Assembly: GCA_937911845.1 (NCBI GenBank)
Contig: CALDQF010000470.1
Coordinates: 1-5,838, forward strand
Length of the DNA stretch: 5,838 nt
DNA from: an uncultured Phycisphaera sp.
Lineage (GTDB): Bacteria > Planctomycetota > Phycisphaerae > Phycisphaerales > SM1A02
Direction of reading: 5' to 3'
Part shown: positions 1 through 5,212 of the stretch, in pieces
Layout of the letters: every line of letters begins with the position of its first letter
Position numbering within the stretch: the stretch's first letter is position 1
The notes under the pieces: model-generated
Database searches by the model: none
What the model was told of the DNA's origin: nothing
The model's input: only the letters and a program-made list of their open reading frames with translations
Program-made: the position numbers and the translations under genes

Positions 1-20
1 CAGCCGGATGGAGATTTGAG

Positions 21-491
21 ATGCGCGTAGCAATGATCGGCACCGGCTATGTGGGACTCGTTTCCGGTGTCTGCTTTTCCGACTTCGGCCATGAGGTGGT
101 TTGCGTCGACAAGGACCCAGCCAAGCTTGAAATGCTCAGAGCCGGTCAGGTGCCGATCTATGAGCCCGGTCTTCAAGAGCTTATGGTCAGAAACATGGAG
201 TCCGGTCGGCTGCATTTCAGCAACGATCTGCCCGCGGCGGTGTCGGAAGCCGATGCAGTCTTCATCGCAGTGGGCACGCCGGCGCGCCGAGGCGACGGAC
301 ATGCCGATCTGACCTATGTCTTCGCCGCGGCCGAGGAGATCGCCCACGCCATCGACGACTATACCGTCGTGGTGATAAAATCGACGGTACCGGTCGGAAC
401 GAACCGTCAGGTTCAGAAAATCATTGCAATGGCCAATCCCCAGGCTGATTTCGATGTCGCCTCCAACCCGTCTGGCCCGGTCGGAGCGTGA
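21..491 (+). CDS. ugd: UDP-glucose 6-dehydrogenase, N-terminal fragment (3' truncated at a chimeric junction)
   Basis: The intact enzyme oxidises UDP-glucose to UDP-glucuronate with two NAD+, supplying exopolysaccharide and LPS synthesis in the cytoplasm. Visible here are the Rossmann motif GTGYVG (residues 7-12), the acidic residue ending strand 2 (D30 in VVCVDKD), IYEPGL (46-51), VGTP (84-87) and KSTVPVGT (120-127). The match is collinear to residue 150 (DFDVASNP). Family members then continue EFLREG, but here six unrelated residues and a TGA follow. The family's usual length is about 435 aa, so the catalytic Glu of EFLREG, the later Lys and Cys, and the UDP-sugar domain are all missing; the fragment cannot be an active enzyme. 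The ATG at 21 is supported by GGAG at 10-13 (7-nt spacer) and by the family N-terminus MRVAMIGTGYVG. Codons differ from everything downstream: none of its 8 leucines is TTG. Its wording resembles alphaproteobacterial Ugd (from memory, not searched). Identity is very secure; whether the truncation exists in a living genome is doubtful. Confidence 0.93.
   Translation: MRVAMIGTGYVGLVSGVCFSDFGHEVVCVDKDPAKLEMLRAGQVPIYEPGLQELMVRNMESGRLHFSNDLPAAVSEADAVFIAVGTPARRGDGHADLTYVFAAAEEIAHAIDDYTVVVIKSTVPVGTNRQVQKIIAMANPQADFDVASNPSGPVGA
466..475. other. Chimeric breakpoint between ugd and fliF
   Basis: Homology to Ugd ends after the codon for P150 (468-470), and the FliF-tail reading frame, one frame away, can be followed back to about 466. 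Both sides can plausibly share the bases ACCCG at 466-470, since Ugd needs AAC-CCG and the fliF frame reads ACC-CGT, so a short microhomology join is possible. No frame after 470 encodes the expected EFLREG continuation, so this is a join of two different genes and not a simple frameshift. Leucine codon use also changes across it. I see no insertion-sequence end or long inverted repeat at the site. The exact base is uncertain by a few nucleotides. Confidence 0.8.
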
Positions 492-1068
492 ACAATCACG
501 GCGCATGTTGAACGCGCTGCCTGGGGAATCCACTTTGAGCGAGTTGGATTCAGGTACCAAGATCGAACGCATCTCGTGCTTTGTTCGCATTCCTCGTGCG
601 GTATTTGCGGCTTCCGCACCTGCAGTGGACTCGGGTGAAGGTGAAGTGGAGGCGTACGACCAAAGCATCGAAGCGGACATTGCCAAAATTCAGAAAGGGC
701 TGGAAGGCATCATCCCCCCCGAAGAAGGCACCGTCGAGGTTGTCTTGGATGACTTGGGGCGCCTTGCGGGCAGTCCACTGCCATCGAACGGGGTGCTGAC
801 GGTCGGCGAAGCTGCTGGCTTTGCCGCTTGGACTGACAATCTGCTGGCAGGGGTGTTGGGCATGGCCGTGTTGTTGGTGCTCTGGCGGGTTCTTGCGAAC
901 TCAGGTGGTGGTGACGCTCCGGCCGACTCAAGCTTCTTGGAAGAACTTGATCTTGATGAAGCCGAACAAGCCCGGTTGCAAGATATCGAAGCATTGATCA
1001 AGGAAAACCCTGATGAAGCAGTGGCGGGCTTTCTGGGCTTGGTCCGCGGGAAGGAGCCTGCCGCATGA
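466..1068 (+). CDS. fliF: Flagellar MS-ring protein FliF, C-terminal fragment (5' truncated)
   Basis: FliF forms the inner-membrane MS ring on which the rotor and export apparatus assemble; its cytoplasmic tail binds FliG. About 200 of the usual ~530-560 residues remain. Three things identify it. First, the end of the periplasmic ring-building domain, KIERISCFVRIPRAVF (about 559-606), corresponds to the family's IKRLSVAVVVP-type strand. Second, a single strong membrane segment, LLAGVLGMAVLLVLWRVLA, lies at 841-897. Third, an acidic cytoplasmic tail from about 952 ends in ARLQDIEALIKENPDEAVAGF, matching the typical FliG-binding tail pattern (V..L...NPE.AA..L..W). Its TGA overlaps the fliG start as ATGA. 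The N-terminal membrane helix and most ring domains are lost at the ~466 join, so no native start is present. The in-frame ATG at 505 is only a possible re-initiation codon. Leu TTG is used 12 times in 25. The fragment is short, but position and topology make FliF the clear choice. Confidence 0.85.
   Translation, partial: TRLARSEREQSRRMLNALPGESTLSELDSGTKIERISCFVRIPRAVFAASAPAVDSGEGEVEAYDQSIEADIAKIQKGLEGIIPPEEGTVEVVLDDLGRLAGSPLPSNGVLTVGEAAGFAAWTDNLLAGVLGMAVLLVLWRVLANSGGGDAPADSSFLEELDLDEAEQARLQDIEALIKENPDEAVAGFLGLVRGKEPAA
1051..1056 (+). promoter_or_regulatory. Shine-Dalgarno for fliG
   Basis: AAGGAG sits 8 nt before the ATG at 1065 and inside the last fliF codons. It selects this ATG over the in-frame ATG at 1077 and supports coupled translation across the ATGA overlap. 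Confidence 0.75.
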
Positions 1069-2069
1069 AAGATGTGATGGATTCCAAGCGTCAAGCCGCA
1101 CTGGTTTGGTTGAGTTTGTCGCCCGAGGCGAAGCAGGTCATGCAAGACCGGCTGGGTGATTTTCCAGAAGAAGTGCGGATGCTGGCAGAGGAGTTGAATG
1201 GCATCGAATCTGCCTCTCGCGAAGAGGTCAAAGTGGCCATTGATGGCTTTTACGAGACCCGTATGGACAATCGATATGTTCGCCACGGTGGGCACGCCCA
1301 AGCGCGAGCGTTCGTCGAAGCGGCGGTCGACTCGGAAGAGGCCGGTCGAATCATGGCCCCCATCGAGCGGAAGGCACCGCGGCGAAAGCCCTTCTCCGCG
1401 GTAGCCAGCAAATTGGGAGGGGCAAAGCTCTTGGAATTCATCCGAGACGAACACCCACAGACGTTGGCGGTCATTCTTTCCCATTTGCCAACCACCCAGC
1501 AGCAAGATGTCATGGCGGCTTTGGAAACCGATTTGGCCGCCGAAGTAGCCCAGCGCATTGCGACCATGGATCGCATGGTTCCTGAAACCGTCGCTTTGGT
1601 TGAAGATGCTCTGAATAGCCGCTTGCAAACCATGACCAAAAGTCAGGCCGAAGAGATTGGAGGGGCCGACACCGTGGCTAGCATGATTGGTGGTTTAACA
1701 CCAGAACAACAGGTGGCCATTTTGGAGCAGTTCGAAGAACCCTTGCGAAGACAGATTCAAGAGCTGTTGTTGAAGTTCGAAGATTTGTTTGCCCTCGAAG
1801 GCAGAGAATTCAACGAGGTTTTTACCAAGGGTTTCACGCCCCCCGAGTTGGCGCTGGCGACGTACGAATCTCCCGAGCAACAAGACATGGTTTTGGGCAA
1901 CCTCGGGGACAAAGCCACCACTTCATTTGAAGAGGCTTTGGACGAGTACCGGTCGGGGCGGGTCAAAGTGAAAGACGTTCGGGAAAAGCAAGCTGAAATC
2001 ATCAAACATGCGCGACAACTTGAACAAGAAGGCACCATCTCGCTGGGTGGTGATGAGGAATTCCTTTAA
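1065..2069 (+). CDS. fliG: Flagellar motor switch protein FliG
   Basis: FliG is the rotor protein that couples the stator to rotation and, with FliM and FliN, sets rotation direction; it sits on the FliF tail at the cytoplasmic face. At 334 aa it has family length. Residues 1-~100 are the FliF-binding N domain (KRQAALVWLSLSPEAKQVM). The middle domain carries the hallmark EHPQT (129-133) in FIRDEHPQTLAVILSHLP, contacting FliM. A Gly-Gly linker (199-200) and LRRQIQELLLKFEDLFAL (227-244) lead into the C-terminal torque domain, which ends in VKVKDVREKQAEIIKHARQLEQEG. By hand alignment to E. coli FliG, K264 falls on A265/T266, R281 on K283, D288 on E290, D289 on A291 and R297 on K301, with a two-residue insertion before the last. 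Charge is thus partly kept but rearranged. The start is fixed by the SD at 1051-1056. The TAA overlaps the fliH ATG by one base. Identification is very secure; the torque-residue alignment is approximate. Confidence 0.97.
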   Translation: MKDVMDSKRQAALVWLSLSPEAKQVMQDRLGDFPEEVRMLAEELNGIESASREEVKVAIDGFYETRMDNRYVRHGGHAQARAFVEAAVDSEEAGRIMAPIERKAPRRKPFSAVASKLGGAKLLEFIRDEHPQTLAVILSHLPTTQQQDVMAALETDLAAEVAQRIATMDRMVPETVALVEDALNSRLQTMTKSQAEEIGGADTVASMIGGLTPEQQVAILEQFEEPLRRQIQELLLKFEDLFALEGREFNEVFTKGFTPPELALATYESPEQQDMVLGNLGDKATTSFEEALDEYRSGRVKVKDVREKQAEIIKHARQLEQEGTISLGGDEEFL

Positions 2070-2737
2070 TGGGTTTGCGGAAAACGGCATCTCGAGCTGA
2101 ACCTCTGTTGGTTGATCTGTCTGAACTCGGCGACTCCACTCGCCGAGTTCGTCAGCAAGCTGAAGCACAGGCCCAAGTGGTTCGTAATCGGGCGGCGCAA
2201 GAGGCTCAGTCTCTCCGTGACGAGGCCAAGATGTCTGGTTTCGATGAAGGCTTTGCCGCTGGTTTGGAGGAGGGGCGTGCTGAAGGGATACGGCAAGCCG
2301 AAGCGGCTCGCTCCGAAGAATTGCAGGTTTTGGTGGATCAACTTCAACAAGCTGTGGTTGAGGTGACTGCTCAAACAGAATCATGCGAATCAGCCTTTGC
2401 CCGTGTGGTACCCGAGGTGGTGGAGGATCTGGTGCGAAAGATCCTCCCCACCGCGGCCCTGACCCGTCCCGAATTGGTGCGTGACCACGCTTTGGCTTTG
2501 GCTCGGCAGGTTCCGGCTCCGAGAAGCCTTCGTATTTATGTTTCTCCTGACGCCCACCAGAGGATGCATTTGGATTTGCCATCATTTCTGCAAGCTCTTG
2601 GCCCACGTGAACGCGTCGAGTTGTTGCCCGACGAGGCGTTGCAAATGGGAGACGTCCGGCTTGAGCATGGCACGGGGGTGATCAATGGCCAGATCTCCGA
2701 AGCGATCGATCGATTGGCGGAGGAGTTGTTGTCGTGA
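2069..2737 (+). CDS. fliH: Flagellar assembly protein FliH (export ATPase regulator)
   Basis: FliH dimers bind and restrain the FliI ATPase and tether it to the C-ring and export gate as the peripheral stalk of the flagellar type III secretion apparatus. The 222-aa protein has the expected layout. An N-terminal charged helix (about 25-55) precedes a GxxxG tract with glycines at 57, 61, 65, 69 and 73 (GFDEGFAAGLEEGRAEG), typical of FliH dimer helices. A coiled coil extends to ~110. The FliI-binding C-terminal domain ends in GDVRLEHGTGVINGQISEAI, the equivalent of the family's GG(C/A)RVET..G.IDAS motif. The ATG at 2069 overlaps the fliG TAA (TAATG), with GAGGAA at 2055-2060 as SD. The TGA overlaps the fliI GTG. 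A perfect 11-bp hairpin lies within codons 19-28. FliH is weakly conserved, so the call rests on the glycine tract, the C-terminal motif and position directly before fliI, which together are convincing. Confidence 0.93.
   Translation: MGLRKTASRAEPLLVDLSELGDSTRRVRQQAEAQAQVVRNRAAQEAQSLRDEAKMSGFDEGFAAGLEEGRAEGIRQAEAARSEELQVLVDQLQQAVVEVTAQTESCESAFARVVPEVVEDLVRKILPTAALTRPELVRDHALALARQVPAPRSLRIYVSPDAHQRMHLDLPSFLQALGPRERVELLPDEALQMGDVRLEHGTGVINGQISEAIDRLAEELLS
2123..2150 (+). repeat. Perfect 11-bp inverted repeat (hairpin) within early fliH
   Basis: The arm GAACTCGGCGA at 2123-2133 and its exact complement TCGCCGAGTTC at 2140-2150 flank a 6-nt loop CTCCAC. The outer pair T22/G51 could add a G-U wobble in RNA. 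It encodes FliH residues 19-28 (ELGDSTRRVR) and starts 54 nt into the gene. No T-run follows, so it is not an intrinsic terminator. An mRNA stem of this strength could slow ribosomes, protect or guide RNA processing, or tune FliH levels relative to FliG. The structure is seen directly; any role is inference, and codon choice alone could have produced it. Confidence 0.7.
2717..2725 (+). promoter_or_regulatory. Shine-Dalgarno deciding the GTG start of fliI
   Basis: GCGGAGGAG lies in the last fliH codons, with its AGGAG 8 nt before the GTG at 2734. It supports the non-ATG start, which also gives the GTGA overlap with the fliH stop and a family-length FliI. Confidence 0.7.
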
Positions 2738-4083
2738 CCCTGACGGCACACACGACCCTGTCCGAATTCTCGGGCCTCGTGCGAGACCGCATTGCCACGG
2801 TTGATCCATTTTTTCGGTCCGGCACGGTCTCTGAGGTTCGTAACGATGCCGTCAGGGTTCGTGATTTGTTGGTGGGCGTTGGGCATCCGGTGTGCTTTGC
2901 GTCCGGTGTTGGTGGTGAAGTTGTTGCCGCCGCTGAAGAAGACGTGGTCGTGGCCCTTGATCAGCCAGTCGAGGGTTTAAAGCCCGGCGATCGAGTGGCT
3001 GCTGCTCAACTCGGAGTGGGCATTGGATTTGGACCTGAGTTGCTGGGCCGGGTGATCGATGCTCGGGGGCGTCCCATTGATGGTGGTCCACCACTGACGG
3101 GCTTGCCCCAGCGTCCATTGGTCAACCCAACTCCTTTGGCTTTGGAACGTCCGTTGATCGAGGCACCATTGCCAACCGGCGTTCGTGCCATTGATGCGAT
3201 GGCTACCGTGGGGGCGGGCCAACGGATGGGGATTTTTGCTGGTCCAGGCGTCGGAAAGAGCACCCTCCTCGGTCAAATTGTTCGTCATGCCGAGGTTGAA
3301 GTCAGTGTGATCGCTTTGGTCGGTGAACGAAGCCGGGAGGTGCGAGAGTTCGTTGATGATGTGCTGGGTCCCGAGGGACTTGCGAGATCTGTAGTGGTGG
3401 TGGCCACAGGGGAAGAAACGCCTCTGCGTCGGTTCCGGGCGGCCAAGGCGGCTTGCGCGATCGCCGAAGGATTTCGAGCCTCTGGAAAAGAGACGTTGCT
3501 GGTGATGGATTCCTTAACTCGCGTGGCCCATGCGGTGCGTCAGCTTGGCTTGGCGGCCGGTGAGCCACCAGCCACCCGAGGCTATCCGCCTTCGGTCTTT
3601 CAACACTTGGCCGAGTTGGTTGAGCGGGCGGGACGAATCAATGGCCCACAGGGATCGGTGGGCATCACCGGTCTCTTTACGGTGCTGGTTGAAGGGGATG
3701 ATGAAACCGAACCCATCGGGGATGCGGTGCGGGGTTTGTTGGATGGTCATATTCGATTGGATCGGCGACGCGCGGATGCGGGTCAGTTCCCAGCTATCGA
3801 TCCAGTGGGATCCCGATCTCGGTTGATGGAGCGTGTTTGTGACCCCATCCATCGACAGAGCGCTCGAACGATGCGAGCGGGCTTCGCCGAACTGGACGAA
3901 GTGGCCGAGCTTCGCGCGGTGGGGGCGTACCAACCCGGAAGTCATCCATTGCGTGATCGGGCGGTCCAACTCGAATCGGTCTTGCGGCAGTTTTTAACGC
4001 AGGAGCCAACCGAACAATCAGATTACCCCGCCACGCTGGATGTGTTGCAGAAAATAGCCGGTGCTTTGGAAGGTGATGGATGA
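2734..4083 (+). CDS. fliI: Flagellum-specific export ATPase FliI
   Basis: FliI is the hexameric ATPase of the flagellar type III export apparatus, related to F1 beta. It unloads chaperones and helps substrates enter the gate at the cytoplasmic membrane. At 449 aa it has family length. After a beta-barrel N domain (about 25-95) comes VIDARGRPIDGG (107-118). Then follow TVGAGQRMGIFAGPGVGKST with Walker A G-P-G-V-G-K-S-T at 170-177 (bases 3241-3264), GERSREV (197-203) with the conserved Glu 198, Walker B LLVMDSLTR (255-263, Asp 259), GYPPSVF (283-289), FTVLVEGDD (315-323), and FPAID (352-356) followed by SRSRLM. Arg 363 of that motif is the probable arginine finger. The DEVAELRAVGAYQPG stretch (388-402) separates FliI from F1 subunits and fits FliI/SctN. 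Location between fliH and fliJ settles flagellar rather than injectisome use. All nucleotide-binding residues I can check are present. Its TGA overlaps the fliJ ATG as ATGA. Confidence 0.97.
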   Translation: MTLTAHTTLSEFSGLVRDRIATVDPFFRSGTVSEVRNDAVRVRDLLVGVGHPVCFASGVGGEVVAAAEEDVVVALDQPVEGLKPGDRVAAAQLGVGIGFGPELLGRVIDARGRPIDGGPPLTGLPQRPLVNPTPLALERPLIEAPLPTGVRAIDAMATVGAGQRMGIFAGPGVGKSTLLGQIVRHAEVEVSVIALVGERSREVREFVDDVLGPEGLARSVVVVATGEETPLRRFRAAKAACAIAEGFRASGKETLLVMDSLTRVAHAVRQLGLAAGEPPATRGYPPSVFQHLAELVERAGRINGPQGSVGITGLFTVLVEGDDETEPIGDAVRGLLDGHIRLDRRRADAGQFPAIDPVGSRSRLMERVCDPIHRQSARTMRAGFAELDEVAELRAVGAYQPGSHPLRDRAVQLESVLRQFLTQEPTEQSDYPATLDVLQKIAGALEGDG

Positions 4084-4541
4084 AAGGTTTCCGATTCCAA
4101 CTTGATGCCCTTCTGCGCAAACTTGAGGCCGATGAACGTTCGGCCCATGAGTCGTTGGCGGTGTTGCAGCGATCCAGAACGGTGCAGCAAGACCGACTTC
4201 GGGAGATTGCCCAGCTGAATCAAGAAGACCTGCAGCAGCAGGCTTCCAACCTGGTTGGTTTGGTGAATCCAGACCAAGTCCGTCAACGGGCGGCCCGTAC
4301 CTTTGCGCGCACCCGTGAAGCCGATCGACTGGTTTTGGAGATCGCGGCTGGTGAGCCGGCCTTACGTGAAGCCGAGCAGCGTCTGGCGGTGGTGCGGCGG
4401 GAACGTCGTCAATACGAAAGACTTCGAGAGCGTCGCTTGGAGGCCCACCGCCGCGAAGCGCAACGCCGTGAACAAATGGAAATGGACGAGATTGCGCAAA
4501 GAATGGGCTCTGACCCAATCCAGCGACGGAGGATGGCATGA
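4080..4541 (+). CDS. fliJ: Flagellar export protein FliJ
   Basis: FliJ is a small coiled-coil protein of the flagellar export ATPase complex. It occupies the central pore of the FliI hexamer like the gamma stalk of F1, contacts FlhA and recycles export chaperones. The 153-aa product opens with MKGFRFQLDALLRKLE, the family's Y.F.LE.LL..KE pattern, and is nearly all predicted helix. It ends with a highly charged stretch, ERRQYERLRERRLEAHRREA and then REQMEMDEIAQR (about 107-140), typical of FliJ C-termini. The length matches the usual ~147 aa. It starts by ATGA overlap with fliI, with GGAAGG at 4068-4073 (6-nt spacer), and ends by ATGA overlap with the next gene. Sequence conservation in FliJ is low, so the call depends on the terminal motifs, length, coiled-coil nature and position directly after fliI. 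Confidence 0.9.
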   Translation: MKGFRFQLDALLRKLEADERSAHESLAVLQRSRTVQQDRLREIAQLNQEDLQQQASNLVGLVNPDQVRQRAARTFARTREADRLVLEIAAGEPALREAEQRLAVVRRERRQYERLRERRLEAHRREAQRREQMEMDEIAQRMGSDPIQRRRMA

Positions 4542-5212
4542 AGCAGGGCGAGAATCCATGGTTTCGAGTGCTTGGAGGGGTAGCCATTGTCAACGTGCTG
4601 CTGATTTTGGGCTTGCTGGCCTGGTTGCGGGTTGAAGGTCGTCTTGATGTCGATCGAGTGCAGCAAATTGCTTCCGTCTTGCAGCCGACTCAGCCAAATG
4701 GTGCTGCTGAACCAGAGCCCCAACGGCTGGTCGCCGAATCCGGGGAAGGGTTGGTCTTTGCTTCGTCCCACTTTGTGATTGGCAGACTTTTCGACCAAGT
4801 CAAAGAGCAAGAGCGTTTAATCGCGGAGAAAGACCTTGAGTTGGCCAGTCAACAAGATGACATTTCATCGTTGGAAAGCGTGGTGACCACACAGCGCAAA
4901 TTGCTCGACGAGGACCCTGAGGTGGACCTGTTTGCCGTCGGCGGGGCCATGGCGGCGGATTATGCCGGACTGCCTTCGGAAGCCGCGCAGCAATTGCTGA
5001 TGCTCTACACCGAAAGCCCCGAGAAAGCGGCCGGGCTGTACAGCACATTGGGTGGACTGGACCTTCAGGATGTGATTCGAGCCCTTCACAAGGAGGATCG
5101 GGCGGAGGTGGTACAAGACTTGCAACGTCTTAAGCATGAGCATGCCTCTCGTGCCCGCCAGCCCGCCACCATCAGTTCTGCCGAGTCGCCCGAGTCCGTC
5201 TCGCCTCGCTGA
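4538..5212 (+). CDS. MotE/FlbB-like flagellar membrane protein (TM + coiled coil + MgtE-N-like domain)
   Basis: The 224-aa product has an N-terminal membrane anchor, VLGGVAIVNVLLILGLLAWL (11-30), and a Pro/Glu-rich linker. A coiled coil follows (about 82-122, FDQVKEQERLIAEKDLELAS onward). A helical repeat domain (about 141-198) carries YTESPEKAAGLYSTLGGLDL and DVIRALHKEDRAEVVQDL. This order, and the 'sPEKAA..l..l....v...L' pattern, resembles MotE, FlbB and the MgtE N-terminal/FliG-like fold. MotE is a periplasmic stator-associated chaperone and FlbB a spirochaete collar protein, so a stator or collar role is plausible if the protein is N-in/C-out. The C-terminal ~25 residues are Ser/Pro/Ala-rich and overlap the next gene. 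The start is set by ATGA overlap with fliJ and GGAGGA at 4528-4533 (4-nt spacer). Its place between fliJ and fliK strongly implies a flagellar job. No gene symbol is given because the family is assigned by architecture only. Confidence 0.7.
   Translation: MKQGENPWFRVLGGVAIVNVLLILGLLAWLRVEGRLDVDRVQQIASVLQPTQPNGAAEPEPQRLVAESGEGLVFASSHFVIGRLFDQVKEQERLIAEKDLELASQQDDISSLESVVTTQRKLLDEDPEVDLFAVGGAMAADYAGLPSEAAQQLLMLYTESPEKAAGLYSTLGGLDLQDVIRALHKEDRAEVVQDLQRLKHEHASRARQPATISSAESPESVSPR

Noticed and set aside
470..491. Simple frameshift in an otherwise intact ugd
   Set aside because: No reading frame after 470 encodes the expected EFLREG continuation; the following frame is a FliF tail instead.
845..859. 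Sigma-54-like promoter near-match (TGGCA, 6 nt, TTGG)
   Set aside because: It lacks the GC of the -12 element (TTGC) and coincides with codons of the FliF membrane helix, so chance is sufficient.
690..1628. Long open frame on the - strand (312 codons) opposite fliF/fliG
   Set aside because: It lies antisense to clearly conserved FliF-tail and FliG coding sequence, has no recognisable domain and a biased composition, and arises from codon bias of the real genes.
1923..2606. Long - strand open frame (227 codons) opposite fliG/fliH
   Set aside because: It is antisense to conserved FliG/FliH, is Pro/Arg-rich with no motif, and spans the fliG-fliH junction as a mere shadow.
4018..4593. - strand open frame (191 codons) opposite the fliI end, fliJ and the MotE-like start
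   Set aside because: Three coupled + strand genes with SD sites and family motifs explain this DNA, and the antisense product shows no family features.
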